Position numbers and translations under genes: made by a program. From Butyrivibrio sp. (GTDB taxonomy: Bacteria > Bacillota > Clostridia > Lachnospirales > Lachnospiraceae): a stretch of 33,900 bases of DNA. The notes beneath the pieces were generated by a model. It saw only the letters and a program-made list of their open reading frames with translations, made no database searches and had not been told where the DNA came from. How positions within the stretch are numbered: position 1 is the first letter of the stretch; every line of letters begins with the position of its first letter. Below are positions 25,184 to 33,900 of the stretch, piece after piece. The stretch covers positions 1 to 33,900 of the forward strand of contig JAGBMP010000152.1 of the NCBI GenBank assembly GCA_017634825.1. Direction: 5' to 3'.

Positions 25184-26629
25184 CTATCTGTTAGATATTG
25201 TTATCAGTGTATACTTGCCACTGGAATCGTAACCTAGCCTGTTTACGGTTCCGTCGTGAGTATTTACGGCGTACATAAGTCCCGTTGGTGCACTGGTTCC
25301 GTCATTGAGCACATGGTTCTCAACAACTACATAGTACTCACCTGCACCTTCAATCTCGATTACCGAGTTGTAAATATACTCATTATGACCTTCTATTCCT
25401 CTTACTTTGCCTGTATTATCAAGAAGAATATCAAGCCTGACCAGCGTACTCACAAGACTGTTGACTGCCTGTTCCGGTGCTACCAGTCTGGAATAAACAA
25501 GGTGATAGTCCCTCTCAACAATCTCGCTGAAATTTCCGTCATTGTCATATGCAATGAACTTGTAATGGCTTGTGCCCACAGGCATTGTAATGGGCGATAT
25601 ATACTGCTTGGACTCTGTTGTAGGATCAGATCCGTCGGTTGTATAGAATATCGAATACTCAGACTTGGCAACGGCAACGATCATAGTGTTCTGATTGTAC
25701 TCACCGCTTGGCTCCATGATCTCCGGAGGAGGTACGGCGCCTGCCTCAATCGTGTATTCACATTCCGTAACTTCAGAGCTGATACCATATTCATTGACCG
25801 TTACAGCCTTGATGTCGTATACTCCCTCATTCTCCAGAACAATCTCATTCTCATATAGAATGCTCTCGCTGGTGGGATCACCATCATTAACGGTATAATA
25901 TATGGCTCTGCCGGTTCCGTCAACCATTTTGATAGAAACATTTACGATATCATAGGTTCCTGCTTCCGGAGTCATGACCGGTGCGCTGGGAACATATTTC
26001 TTTCGAAGTTCGGAAACGACCTCTGAGTCATCCTGAGAAAAAAGCTCTGCAACCTTGCTGTAATCTCCCTCCTGCTTATAAATGGACATTATACTTTCGT
26101 AAGCAGATTTTACCTTGTCCTGAGGAAAGAGTCCCGAATCAATTATCAGCTTTAATGATTCAACAGCGCCGTCATAATCACCTTCTTCCAGGTAGTAATC
26201 CGACATTCTGAAAATGATGTCGGAGTTGTCCGGGTGCTGCTTATTGCCCTCTTTAAGCTGCCTTATCGCACCTTCTGTATCACCGGATGACCTGGTGGAC
26301 TCAGCAAGACTAAGATAGTACAGCGAAGTCTTGTTGTGATATGCAAGGAAAAGAGAAGTAAATACTATGATCAGCACAATAGCTGCCACAGCTCCGACAA
26401 TGAGCTTCCATCTTTTTGCAATGGCATTGATAATAGCCTTTCTCTTTTGCCTTTTTGCTTCCTTGGCCTTCTCGTCTTTATTTAGTTCATCCGCCACTCC
26501 CGAGAGCGTGGCGTTTATTTCATTTTCAACTTCCGGTTCAAAATCCGGGACGAAATTTATCTCTGTACCGCAGTTGTCGCAGTACATATGTCCTTCCGGA
26601 ATTTCAAACCCGCAATTTGGACACTTCAT
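25184..26629 (-). CDS. Zinc-ribbon, TPR and CHB_HEX-type repeat membrane protein, function unknown
   Basis: The 481-residue protein has four recognisable parts: an N-terminal zinc ribbon with two CxxC pairs (CPNCG and CDNCG, residues 3-22); a basic, Lys/Arg-rich segment and one transmembrane helix (about 76-98); TPR-like helices (about 100-195, e.g. GDTEGAIRQLKEGNKQHPDN); and two chitobiase C-terminal-like beta repeats (IYYTVNDGDPT near 245 and IFYTTDGSDPT near 330). The last 100 residues are beta-rich and unassigned. The topology suggests a cytoplasmic zinc ribbon and an outside TPR/beta part. ATG 26629 with GGAG is preferred over the GTG at 26635. It is placed between folD and nfnA without gaps over 13 bases. 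Confidence 0.8.
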   Translation of the reverse strand: MKCPNCGFEIPEGHMYCDNCGTEINFVPDFEPEVENEINATLSGVADELNKDEKAKEAKRQKRKAIINAIAKRWKLIVGAVAAIVLIIVFTSLFLAYHNKTSLYYLSLAESTRSSGDTEGAIRQLKEGNKQHPDNSDIIFRMSDYYLEEGDYDGAVESLKLIIDSGLFPQDKVKSAYESIMSIYKQEGDYSKVAELFSQDDSEVVSELRKKYVPSAPVMTPEAGTYDIVNVSIKMVDGTGRAIYYTVNDGDPTSESILYENEIVLENEGVYDIKAVTVNEYGISSEVTECEYTIEAGAVPPPEIMEPSGEYNQNTMIVAVAKSEYSIFYTTDGSDPTTESKQYISPITMPVGTSHYKFIAYDNDGNFSEIVERDYHLVYSRLVAPEQAVNSLVSTLVRLDILLDNTGKVRGIEGHNEYIYNSVIEIEGAGEYYVVVENHVLNDGTSAPTGLMYAVNTHDGTVNRLGYDSSGKYTLITISNR

Positions 26630-26640
26630 TAGCACTCCGT

Positions 26641-27501
26641 TTAATTGGCATTATGCAAAAGAGCTGCTTCATAGCAATTGTTCATAAGCATTGCGATGGT
26701 CATAGGTCCTACGCCACCGGGTACAGGTGTGATGTATCCGGCAATCTCTGAAACCTCATCATACTTAACATCTCCGCAAAGCTTGCCGTCTTCATTTCTG
26801 TTGATGCCAACGTCTATTACCACTGCGCCTTCTTTTACATGGTCAGCAGTTATAACTCCCGCCTTACCAACAGCTGCAATTATTATATCAGCTCTTTTAC
26901 AAACTTCAGCAAGATTTTTTGTCCTTGAGTGAGCAACGGTCACAGTTGCGTTTTCTCTCAGCATTAAAAGAGACATGGGCTTGCCGACAATGTTGCTTCT
27001 TCCGATGATGACGCATTCCTTGCCGGTAATGTCGTATCCGTCTGTACCTCTCTTAAGAAGTTGTATAACTCCTGCGGGAGTACATGATACAAAGCCCTTC
27101 TCGCCAATCATAAGTGCTCCGACGTTCATAGGGTGGAATCCGTCCACATCCTTGGAAGGGTCAATGGCATTGATGACAGTTTTTTCATCAATGTGCCCGG
27201 GAAGTGGCATCTGTACCAGTATACCGTCTACGTCCCTACGTCCGTTAAGCTCATCAATAAGCTTAAGGAGTTCTTCCTGCGAGGTCTCAACCGGAAGCTC
27301 ATAGGAAAGTGAATTATATCCTATGTATTCACAGGCTCTTTTCTTGTTCCGAACATAAACCTGTGAAGCAGGATCTTCACCCACAAGGATAACTGCCAGG
27401 GTTACTTCTATTCCCTTTTCCTTAAGGGCAGTTGTCTTTTCCTTAAGCTCGTCCTTGATCTGCTGTGATATTGCTTTTCCGTCAATGATCTTAGCGCTCA
27501 T
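26641..27501 (-). CDS. folD: Bifunctional methylene-THF dehydrogenase / methenyl-THF cyclohydrolase
   Basis: Interconverts 5,10-methylene-, 5,10-methenyl- and 10-formyl-THF with NADP; cytoplasmic. The 286-residue length is normal. Visible: VGEDPASQVYVRNKKRACEYIGY with the catalytic Lys near 55, DVDGFHPMNVGAL, CTPAGVIQLL, VIIGRSNIVGKPMSLLML (cofactor loop, near 163-180), and the C-terminal TPVPGGVGPMTIAMLMNN. AAGGAG precedes ATG 27501. It lies directly after fhs, whose product makes its 10-formyl-THF substrate. Confidence 0.97.
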   Translation of the reverse strand: MSAKIIDGKAISQQIKDELKEKTTALKEKGIEVTLAVILVGEDPASQVYVRNKKRACEYIGYNSLSYELPVETSQEELLKLIDELNGRRDVDGILVQMPLPGHIDEKTVINAIDPSKDVDGFHPMNVGALMIGEKGFVSCTPAGVIQLLKRGTDGYDITGKECVIIGRSNIVGKPMSLLMLRENATVTVAHSRTKNLAEVCKRADIIIAAVGKAGVITADHVKEGAVVIDVGINRNEDGKLCGDVKYDEVSEIAGYITPVPGGVGPMTIAMLMNNCYEAALLHNAN

Positions 27502-27527
27502 AAAATCTCCTTCTTTCGCGATATTGC

Positions 27528-29204
27528 TCAGAATAATCCCACGATATTGCCTTCTGCATTCACATCGATATCGAAGGCTGCAGGTCTCTTTGGAAGTCCG
27601 GGCATTGTAACGATAGCGCCTGTAAGTGCTACTACAAAGCCTGCTCCTGCTGAAACGTAAGCTTCACGAACGGTGATATTGTAATCTCTGGGTCTTCCAA
27701 GCATGTTAGGATCGTCAGAGAGTGAATACTGTGTCTTAGCCATACATACAGGGAGCTTGCCAAAGCCCATCTCCTCAATCTTAGCAAGCTGCTTGGCTGC
27801 TGCAGGAAGGAAGTTAACTCCGTCTGCTCCGTAGATCTCGGTAGCAACCTTGGTTATCTTCTCTGTAAGTGATAAGTCATCTGAATAGATAGGTGCGTAG
27901 TTCGAAGGCTTGGTCTCGATTGTGCTTATTACTTCCTTGGCAAGAGCCTCTCCGCCTTCTCCGCCTTTTGCCCAAACCTCTGAAAGAGCAAACTTGCAAC
28001 CTCTCTCTTCGCAGAACTCTTTTACATAAGCCATCTCAGCGTCTGTATCTGTGAGGAATGCATTTAAGGTTACAACAACAGGCACGCCGTATTTCTGGAT
28101 GTTCTCGATATGCTTCTCAAGGTTTACGATACCCTTTTTAAGAGCCTCAAGGTTCTCTTCTCCGAGGTCCTTTTTTGCAACTCCGCCGTTGTACTTAAGA
28201 GCTCTGATGGTTGCTACAAGAACAACTGCATCAGGCTTAAGGCCTGCGATCCTGCACTTGATATCAAGGAACTTCTCTGCTCCGAGGTCAGCGCCGAATC
28301 CTGCCTCAGTTACTGTGTAATCAGAGATACCAAGAGCTGTCTTGGTTGCTCTTACTGAGTTACATCCGTGAGCGATATTTGCGAAAGGTCCGCCGTGTAC
28401 GATTACAGGTGTGTGCTCTAATGTCTGAACAAGGTTAGGCTTAATAGCATCCTTTAAAAGAGCCGCCATTGAGCCGACTGCATTGAGATCCTTGGCAGTT
28501 ACAGGCTCGCCGTCTCTTGTGTATGCAACGATGATTCTGGATAGTCTTGCCTTTAAGTCATCCATATCGCTGGCAAGACAAAGGATAGCCATGATCTCGG
28601 AAGCTACTGTGATAACGAAGTGATCCTCTCTGGGAACACCGTCGGCCTTGGCTCCAAGACCTACTACTATATTTCTGAGGGCTCTGTCGTTCATGTCCTC
28701 AGCTCTTTTCCATATGATCTGGCGGGTGTCGATGCCGAGTTCGTTACCCTGCTGAATATGGTTATCAATAAGTGCTGCAAGAAGATTGTTTGCTGAAGTA
28801 ATGGCGTGGAAATCGCCCGTGAAGTGTAAGTTCAAATCTTCCATTGGAACAACCTGGGCATATCCGCCACCTGCTGCTCCGCCCTTGATACCAAAGCATG
28901 GTCCAAGAGAAGGTTCCCTGAGGGCGATAACAGTCTTGTAACCAAGTCTGTTAAGCGCATCGCCAAGACCTACGCTGGTAGTTGTCTTGCCTTCGCCTGC
29001 AGGGGTTGGGTTGATAGCAGTTACAAGGATGAGTTTGCCTTTCTTATTTCCCTCGACCTTTCTTAAGTACTCCTCTGAAAGTTTTGCCTTGTACTTTCCG
29101 TAGTACTCAAGGTCGTCCTCGGTGATTCCGAGTTTGTCAGCAACCTCTCTGATGTGAAGCATTTTAGCTTCCTGTGCGATTTCGATGTCACTCTTTACAG
29201 CCAT
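27528..29204 (-). CDS. fhs: Formate-tetrahydrofolate ligase
   Basis: Makes 10-formyl-THF from formate, THF and ATP, feeding purine synthesis, serine/glycine metabolism or, in acetogens, the methyl branch of the Wood-Ljungdahl pathway; cytoplasmic. The 558-residue length is normal. Visible: the ATP loop [19 protein letters not shown] (near 61), [38 protein letters not shown], and [10 protein letters not shown]. Start ATG 29204 is used; an in-frame codon at 29222 falls inside the ftsK end. The GGAGGAG site is formed by the last Gly-Gly-Asp codons of ftsK, so expression depends on ftsK. folD follows. Confidence 0.97.
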   Translation of the reverse strand: MAVKSDIEIAQEAKMLHIREVADKLGITEDDLEYYGKYKAKLSEEYLRKVEGNKKGKLILVTAINPTPAGEGKTTTSVGLGDALNRLGYKTVIALREPSLGPCFGIKGGAAGGGYAQVVPMEDLNLHFTGDFHAITSANNLLAALIDNHIQQGNELGIDTRQIIWKRAEDMNDRALRNIVVGLGAKADGVPREDHFVITVASEIMAILCLASDMDDLKARLSRIIVAYTRDGEPVTAKDLNAVGSMAALLKDAIKPNLVQTLEHTPVIVHGGPFANIAHGCNSVRATKTALGISDYTVTEAGFGADLGAEKFLDIKCRIAGLKPDAVVLVATIRALKYNGGVAKKDLGEENLEALKKGIVNLEKHIENIQKYGVPVVVTLNAFLTDTDAEMAYVKEFCEERGCKFALSEVWAKGGEGGEALAKEVISTIETKPSNYAPIYSDDLSLTEKITKVATEIYGADGVNFLPAAAKQLAKIEEMGFGKLPVCMAKTQYSLSDDPNMLGRPRDYNITVREAYVSAGAGFVVALTGAIVTMPGLPKRPAAFDIDVNAEGNIVGLF

Positions 29205-29208
29205 TGTT

Positions 29209-32022
29209 TCAATCTCCTCCATTCACGTACGCGTCAAACTCTTGTTTACTCATTAGCACTTTCCTAGGCTTGGTGCCCTCCTCGTCTCCTACAACGCCTG
29301 CCTCGCAGAGCTGATCCATGATCCTGGCAGCCCTGTTAAATCCAATCTTGAACACGCGCTGAAGCATACCGATTGAAGCTTTTTCTTTTTCTATGATAAT
29401 GTTCCCTGCCTGAACAAAGTACTCGTCTCTATCTGACCCGCCATCTGATGAAGATGATCCTCCGGGACCTCCGCCGACAGACATATTGTCAATGGAATTC
29501 ATGGCCTCTTCGTTGTAAGAAGCTTCTGACCCCTGATTTCTTAAGAAATCAGTAACCGCCTGAACTTCCTTGTCTGAAACGAAGGCGCCCTGGACTCTGG
29601 CCGGCTTGGTGTAGCCTTGTGGGTAAAAGAGCATGTCGCCCTTTCCAAGGAGCTTCTCAGCGCCGTTGATATCAAGGATTGTTCTGGAATCAACACCGCT
29701 GGAAACGGCAAATGCTACACGGCTCGGCATATTGGCCTTGATAAGTCCCGTGATAACGTCTACTGATGGTCTCTGTGTTGCTATTATCAGGTGAATGCCT
29801 GCTGCTCTTGCCAGCTGTGTAAGACGGCAGATAGCATCTTCAACCTCATTGGCCGAAACCATCATGAGGTCTGCAAGCTCATCAACTATGACAACGATCT
29901 GCGGAAGAACGGTCATATCAGGGTCGTTAGAGTCAGCTGCAAGCTTATTGTACCCCTTAAGGTCCCTAACTCCTGTGTCCGCAAACTTCTTGTATCTGTT
30001 GGTCATCTCTGCAACAGCCCAGTTAAGCGCAGCTGCAGCCTTCTTGGGATCTGTCACGACGGGGATCATAAGATGTGGGATTCCGTTATAAACAGAAAGC
30101 TCAACGATCTTAGGATCGATCATGATCATCTGTACCTCTTCAGGCTTAGCCTTATAGATAAGGGACATGATGATGGTGTTGATACATACCGATTTACCTG
30201 AACCTGTAGCACCTGCGATAAGAAGATGAGGCATCTTGGCAATATCGGTTACAACAACCTTGCCCGCTATGTCTTTTCCGACTGCAAAGGCAAGCTTGGA
30301 TGAAAAGTTCTGATATTCTGAGGATTCAAAGAGGTCTCTCAAGGCAACTGCCTGATTCTCTTTGTTTGGTACCTCAATTCCCACAGCGGCCTTGCCCGGG
30401 ATAGGTGCCTCAATCCTTATGTCGCTGGCTGCCAGATTCATCTTGATGTCATCTGCAAGACCAACGATCTTATTAACTCTTACTCCGGCCTCAGGCTGAA
30501 GCTCAAATCTTGTTACCGCAGGGCCCTGACTGATATCGGTTACGGTAACCTTAACTCCGAATGTACCCAGTGTCTCCTGGAGCTTGACCGCTGTCTCTTT
30601 AAGAGCTCTTGCGGAATCTGTATTCTTGTTCTTAACACCCTTTTCAAGAAGGCTAAGAGGTGGGAATACGTACTTCTTGGGAACACTCCTCTTGTGTCTT
30701 TCAATCTCTTTTTCCATGCCGGGGCTCGTTGTGTGAGGACCGGGGCCGAGATTTACCGATGAAGGCTTGGAACCGTTTATTGTACTGTCGGCATTTGCAC
30801 TTCTTGAGATGTGGTCCTGAGCATGGATCACATAGTCGCCATTCATTCCGTTTCCGAGGTGCTCGGCGTGAACAGGCACATCGGGAAGGATATCTTCCTC
30901 TGACTCAAACTCATTTGTGGCTCTTGCAACGAGCTTCTTCATTGAAGGAGAAAGCTCTTTTACCGGTTCAGGTTCAGGCTCATAAGGCTCTTCATCCCGA
31001 TAATCAGGCTCATAAGAAGGTTCGGGCTCATAGTCAGGCTCATAAGCATCCTTCTGTCTTCCTGCAGACTCAATCTCTTCTATGGCATCGCTCTCATTCT
31101 TAAGAATGATCTCGTGGATATCATCGTGGAACTCATCTTCATCCGGGATAAAGAGATTTTCGCTCTTTACCTTCTCCTCGTTGTGGAGCTTTATCTCGCC
31201 CAGATCATCGCCGTCTTCTTCCTCTTTATCAAGGGCTGTATCGATCATTACGCCGCTGACCTTCTTTTCCATACGAAGGATCTTCTCATCTTCCTTCTGC
31301 TCGATGGCAAGGCGTCTCTCTTCCTCGATCTCGGCGCGTCTTGCTTCCATCTTCTCTCTGCGTCTCTCGGCGTACTCGCGGTAGTTGTCAGCTTCCTGTC
31401 TGGTCTTGTCGATGAGCTTTCTTCCGCCCTTCTTAAGGCCGCCAACAAAGGACTGCTGGGTAACCACTACTATAGAAGCAATGCCAATAAGCAGCAGCAA
31501 AAGAGCTGTTCCGGCAAGTGAAAGATACTTGTAGGAAACATAGGCAAGAGAACCTGCGAAGACACCTCCGCCGTTCTTATGTTCACTGGCTTGTCCATAT
31601 ATTTCTTTTATCAAATAGGAATCAGAAGACTGTGGTCTGCCGGTGAGTAGTTCAGCCAGCATGCCGATCACAAAGAATAAAACAATGCCTGCAACTATCT
31701 TACGAATGGCAGCATTTGAGCCAAAATTGGCTACTCCTACCACGACAGCTGCAAGCACTACAAGTGGTGCAATATAAGCAGTGATGCCGAACAAACCAAA
31801 TAAAACACCGCTTACTGCGCTGCCAAGTGCTCCGCATACACCGAAATTACATAGGAAAAGAAAAATGGTAAGAAAAGCCATACCGATGACGATCAGTTCG
31901 CTCTTTAAAGAATAATCCAGCTCTTCCTCCCGTACATTCTTCTTTCTTGATGATGTACTCTTAGACCCGGATGATCTTCCTGTAGATCTCCTGGTAGAAT
32001 TTCCCCTCGTATTTGTTGCCAT
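29209..32022 (-). CDS. ftsK: DNA translocase FtsK/SpoIIIE
   Basis: Septal ATP-driven DNA pump that clears chromosomes from the closing division or spore septum. The 937-residue protein has a basic Ser/Arg/Thr N-terminus, four transmembrane segments (about residues 43-190), a long charged linker with an acidic Tyr/Glu/Pro-rich stretch (about 322-356, [16 protein letters not shown]), then the motor domain with Walker [15 protein letters not shown] (near 604-617), Walker [13 protein letters not shown] (near 705-716), and a C-terminal winged-helix gamma domain ([20 protein letters not shown]) that reads KOPS/SRS-type DNA sites. ATG 32022 follows GGGTAGGAT. The gene's last codons form the fhs ribosome binding site. 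Confidence 0.95.
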   Translation of the reverse strand: MATNTRGNSTRRSTGRSSGSKSTSSRKKNVREEELDYSLKSELIVIGMAFLTIFLFLCNFGVCGALGSAVSGVLFGLFGITAYIAPLVVLAAVVVGVANFGSNAAIRKIVAGIVLFFVIGMLAELLTGRPQSSDSYLIKEIYGQASEHKNGGGVFAGSLAYVSYKYLSLAGTALLLLLIGIASIVVVTQQSFVGGLKKGGRKLIDKTRQEADNYREYAERRREKMEARRAEIEEERRLAIEQKEDEKILRMEKKVSGVMIDTALDKEEEDGDDLGEIKLHNEEKVKSENLFIPDEDEFHDDIHEIILKNESDAIEEIESAGRQKDAYEPDYEPEPSYEPDYRDEEPYEPEPEPVKELSPSMKKLVARATNEFESEEDILPDVPVHAEHLGNGMNGDYVIHAQDHISRSANADSTINGSKPSSVNLGPGPHTTSPGMEKEIERHKRSVPKKYVFPPLSLLEKGVKNKNTDSARALKETAVKLQETLGTFGVKVTVTDISQGPAVTRFELQPEAGVRVNKIVGLADDIKMNLAASDIRIEAPIPGKAAVGIEVPNKENQAVALRDLFESSEYQNFSSKLAFAVGKDIAGKVVVTDIAKMPHLLIAGATGSGKSVCINTIIMSLIYKAKPEEVQMIMIDPKIVELSVYNGIPHLMIPVVTDPKKAAAALNWAVAEMTNRYKKFADTGVRDLKGYNKLAADSNDPDMTVLPQIVVIVDELADLMMVSANEVEDAICRLTQLARAAGIHLIIATQRPSVDVITGLIKANMPSRVAFAVSSGVDSRTILDINGAEKLLGKGDMLFYPQGYTKPARVQGAFVSDKEVQAVTDFLRNQGSEASYNEEAMNSIDNMSVGGGPGGSSSSDGGSDRDEYFVQAGNIIIEKEKASIGMLQRVFKIGFNRAARIMDQLCEAGVVGDEEGTKPRKVLMSKQEFDAYVNGGD

Positions 32023-32084
32023 ATCCTACCCGTCACAAAACTTTCTTTAAAATATCGATCTGTTAATATTACGCAAACAGACCT

Positions 32085-32127
32085 TAGTTAGTATACCATT
32101 TTTAAATCCTTTATGCTATACTAACTA
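32085..32127. promoter_or_regulatory. Divergent promoter pair built on an 11-bp inverted repeat
   Basis: TAGTTAGTATA (32085-32095) and its exact inverted copy TATACTAACTA (32117-32127) flank 21 bases. Each arm carries a TATACT -10 preceded by TGN (minus: TGGTATACT, 32090-32098; plus: TGCTATACT, 32114-32122), giving extended -10 promoters pointing toward ftsK and toward the 32170-32739 gene. Neither has a good -35; each -35 position would fall on the other's -10. Confidence 0.6.
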
Positions 32128-32169
32128 CTGATTTAAGTTTAGCTTAGATAAATAGTGAAGGAGAACACA

Positions 32170-32739
32170 ATGGAATTTACACAGGAATTGGAAACCGGTA
32201 CTTTTAAGATGATCGGGAACACCGAAACTTCTCTTAAGATCAGGGAAGTTGCTGATAAATGCCGTCTTGTCAGGACAGATAACGGTGTAAAGGTTGAACT
32301 TGCTTATACAGGCCCTAACGCCAGCAAATATATGCAGTACGTTGAGAAGCATAAAGAGGAACTGACAAAATATCTCATGAATCCGGACGAGGCTGACCTC
32401 TTCGAGTGGATGGAGACATCACATCAGAATCCCACTTCTCTTAAAAAGCATGAGAAGGAGCATCTCATACTCTATGTAAACTTCGATCCCGAGACCCGTA
32501 TAGTTCTTACAGGAATCGCAGATGAGAATGTTACAATGAAACTCGGCTCACCTCTTATGGAGATCAATGTGGATCAGCTCACACGTGATGAGTTCAAGCT
32601 CAAGATCTACAACATGCTGCTTCTTGCAGATGAGATTTCAGTTCTTATGGGCAATGCAGATCTTCGCAAGATGTCAAACATTCAGATCGTTAAGACTTAT
32701 CTGACCGAGATTTATGACAAGTATCATGAGAATGTGTAA
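32170..32739 (+). CDS. Conserved-looking cytoplasmic protein of unknown function
   Basis: The 189-residue protein has no signal peptide, membrane segment, cysteine cluster or nucleotide-binding motif that I recognise. It is acidic and helix-rich near the ends (VEKHKEELTKYLM, MLLLADEISVLMGNADL) with a middle beta-type part (HLILYVNFDPETRIVLTGI). ATG 32170 follows AAGGAGA; an in-frame GTG five codons earlier is less likely. It is the only complete + strand gene, divergent from ftsK and converging on proB, with its own promoter and terminator, so it is an independent unit. I cannot assign a function. Confidence 0.75.
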   Translation: MEFTQELETGTFKMIGNTETSLKIREVADKCRLVRTDNGVKVELAYTGPNASKYMQYVEKHKEELTKYLMNPDEADLFEWMETSHQNPTSLKKHEKEHLILYVNFDPETRIVLTGIADENVTMKLGSPLMEINVDQLTRDEFKLKIYNMLLLADEISVLMGNADLRKMSNIQIVKTYLTEIYDKYHENV

Positions 32740-32758
32740 TTGGTTTTGAAGAAAACAA

Positions 32759-32800
32759 AACGCTATCAGCACTCTATAAGTACTGATAGCGTTATTTTTT
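32759..32800 (+). terminator. Bidirectional intrinsic terminator
   Basis: An 11-bp perfect stem AACGCTATCAG/CTGATAGCGTT (32759-32769 with 32783-32793) is followed by ATTTTTT on the + strand and by TTGTTTTC on the minus strand. It serves the unknown + gene and probably proB. Confidence 0.9.
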
Positions 32801-32805
32801 GCTCT

Positions 32806-33603
32806 TTATTCTTTTGCCACAAACAAAGTTCCGACTTTCTTCTTCTCAATAACGTCGTAGAGCTTCTCGGGATTTTTACCATTTGTGACTAAAACATCGA
32901 TTCCATGGGAAGTTGCAAGTTCTGCAGCCTCAAGCTTGGTGATCATTCCGCCGGTTCCGCGATTTGATCCTGAGCCGGAAGCAACATTTTTAAGCTCCTC
33001 CGTGATCTCTTCTACCCTGCTGATGACCTTGGCATTTGGATCGGTCTTGGGATTGCCGTCATAGAGGCCATCAATATCCGAGAAGATAATGAGCTTACTT
33101 GCCTTACAGAATACTGCTACCACAGCCGATAACATATCGTTGTCGGAAAAGAGCTTTTTCTCCGATTCAATCTCTGCATGGCTGACTGAGTCGTTCTCAT
33201 TAACAATAGGGATAATGTGGTTCTCTAAAAGCGCATCGAAGGTATTCTTAAGATTCTCACTCCTGATGGGATCAGTGATATCTCCGTTATCAAGAAGGAT
33301 CTGACCTACCATCCTGCCATATTCGGAAAAGAATTTGTCGTACAGGTGCATGAGTTCTGTCTGGCCGACAGCTGCTGCAGCCTGTTTCATTCTGATCTCC
33401 TTGGGCTTCTGGGCAAGTCTCATCTTATTGGCTCCAACGGCAATAGCTCCGGAAGATACCAGCACCAGGTCGTATCCAAGATTCTCTACGCCCGCAAGTG
33501 CTCTGCAAAGATGATCAAGTGCCCTTATATCAACATTGCCATCATCATTTGTAATTGTGGAAGTTCCGACCTTTACCACAATTCTCTTTTTACTAAGTGT
33601 CAT
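32806..33603 (-). CDS. proB: Glutamate 5-kinase
   Basis: Phosphorylates glutamate to gamma-glutamyl phosphate, the first and feedback-controlled step of proline synthesis; cytoplasmic. The 265-residue protein holds the whole amino-acid-kinase domain: RIVVKVGTSTI, VLVSSGAIAVGANKM, PIVNENDSVS, DNDMLSAVVA, FSDIDGLYDGNPKTDPNAK and GTGGMITKLEAAE. The C-terminal PUA domain of the Escherichia coli enzyme is absent, as in some Gram-positive members. ATG 33603 with GAGGAG is preferred over the GTG at 33627. The gene stands alone behind its own promoter, apart from proA. Confidence 0.95.
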   Translation of the reverse strand: MTLSKKRIVVKVGTSTITNDDGNVDIRALDHLCRALAGVENLGYDLVLVSSGAIAVGANKMRLAQKPKEIRMKQAAAAVGQTELMHLYDKFFSEYGRMVGQILLDNGDITDPIRSENLKNTFDALLENHIIPIVNENDSVSHAEIESEKKLFSDNDMLSAVVAVFCKASKLIIFSDIDGLYDGNPKTDPNAKVISRVEEITEELKNVASGSGSNRGTGGMITKLEAAELATSHGIDVLVTNGKNPEKLYDVIEKKKVGTLFVAKE

Positions 33604-33656
33604 GGCTCTCCTCTTAAATAATTTCACACTTTAATTTGTTAAAAACACATATCCCT

Positions 33657-33684
33657 ATTATATAACTGAAGAAAAAGAAATCAA
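33657..33684 (-). promoter_or_regulatory. Promoter of proB
   Basis: On the minus strand TTGATT (33679-33684) and a perfect TATAAT (33657-33662) are 16 bases apart, about 53 bases before the start codon. No T-box or other leader structure is seen in the leader. Confidence 0.65.
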
Positions 33685-33726
33685 GAACTTGTTTCACTTT
33701 GACTCAAAAACTAAACTAACAGGTTA

Positions 33727-33755
33727 TTGATTTTATAATCAAAAGCCGATATACT
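33727..33755 (+). promoter_or_regulatory. Promoter of ssrA
   Basis: TTGATT (33727-33732) and TATACT (33750-33755) are 17 bases apart. Transcription would start near 33762, a dozen bases before the inferred mature 5' end of tmRNA. Confidence 0.75.
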
Positions 33756-33774
33756 GATTAAGCAAATTGAATAA

Positions 33775-33900
33775 GGGTTAGTAAAGGTTTCGACAGGGAT
33801 TTTGAAGCTGGAGAAGCTATCCGAAGGACGGTTGCGTTAAACCTCAAATTAAAATTAAACGCTAACGATAATTTAGCACTCGCTGCCTAAGTGCGGCGCG
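33775..33900 (+). ncRNA. ssrA: Transfer-messenger RNA (tmRNA), 5' part
   Basis: Rescues stalled ribosomes and adds a degradation tag. The 5' part shows GGG at the inferred mature end, the tRNA-like GGTTTCGACAGGG block (33786-33798), and the tag reading frame at 33861-33890, which encodes ANDNLALAA followed by TAA. The final LALAA matches the usual tmRNA tag ending recognised by ClpXP-type proteases. The 3' half, including the CCA end and the remaining pseudoknots, is outside the window; the exact 5' end is inferred by analogy. Confidence 0.95.

Noticed and set aside
24100..25194. 364-residue open frame on the + strand opposite nfnA
   Set aside because: It is antisense to nfnA and the start of nfnB, both with clear motifs and ribosome sites; the translation has no family features.
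33604..33774. Riboswitch or T-box ahead of proB
   Set aside because: The proB leader is about 50 bases and shows no T-box sequence or stable stem.

Overview
The window looks like chromosomal DNA of a Clostridia member, most likely family Lachnospiraceae (Butyrivibrio or Pseudobutyrivibrio-like). I infer this from moderate GC content, strong GGAGG ribosome binding sites, one densely packed coding strand, a pullulanase with membrane anchor, NfnAB, formate-tetrahydrofolate ligase and a tmRNA tag reading ANDNLALAA. The genus is a guess from protein style, not from a search.

Layout, left to right. The end of a chorismate synthase gene enters on the + strand (1-114) and meets a bidirectional terminator. 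Nearly everything up to 33.6 kb is on the minus strand, so transcription runs right to left. Regions: (a) a beta-propeller lactonase-like gene and a small secreted protein, each a separate unit; (b) proA, a class II aldolase and an S66 LD-carboxypeptidase, tightly spaced; (c) an extracellular pullulanase with its own promoter and a LacI/CcpA-type palindromic operator, its 3' end lying in a 35-bp tandem hairpin repeat; (d) a long gene run 22.7 to 8.5 kb: MORN protein, rlmH, phoH, a PgpH-position membrane HD protein, ybeY, a MOP flippase, an HI0933 flavoprotein, a second FAD protein, 5-formyl-THF cyclo-ligase, lacZ and a LytS-type sensor kinase; (e) a run 32.0 to 22.9 kb: ftsK/spoIIIE, fhs, folD, a zinc-ribbon/TPR protein, nfnA and nfnB, closed by a terminator; (f) one small unknown gene on the + strand, then proB on the minus strand and the beginning of ssrA (tmRNA) on the + strand.

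Functional links: fhs, folD and the 5-formyl-THF cyclo-ligase handle one-carbon folate units; NfnAB balances NADH, NADPH and ferredoxin; proA and proB make the proline precursor but lie about 27 kb apart; pullulanase and LacZ supply sugar from alpha-glucans and beta-galactosides; phoH, ybeY, rlmH and ssrA belong to ribosome and RNA maintenance.

The most unusual item is the only long non-coding stretch (15200-15556). It holds a ~290-bp element bounded by ~50-bp imperfect inverted repeats, with internal hairpins including two tandem 29-bp copies that differ by a base-pair-preserving change. I cannot match it to a named family. Second is the protein in the PgpH (c-di-AMP phosphodiesterase) position, whose HD metal-binding residues look lost. 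I see no CRISPR array, tRNA, rRNA, transposase or prophage.
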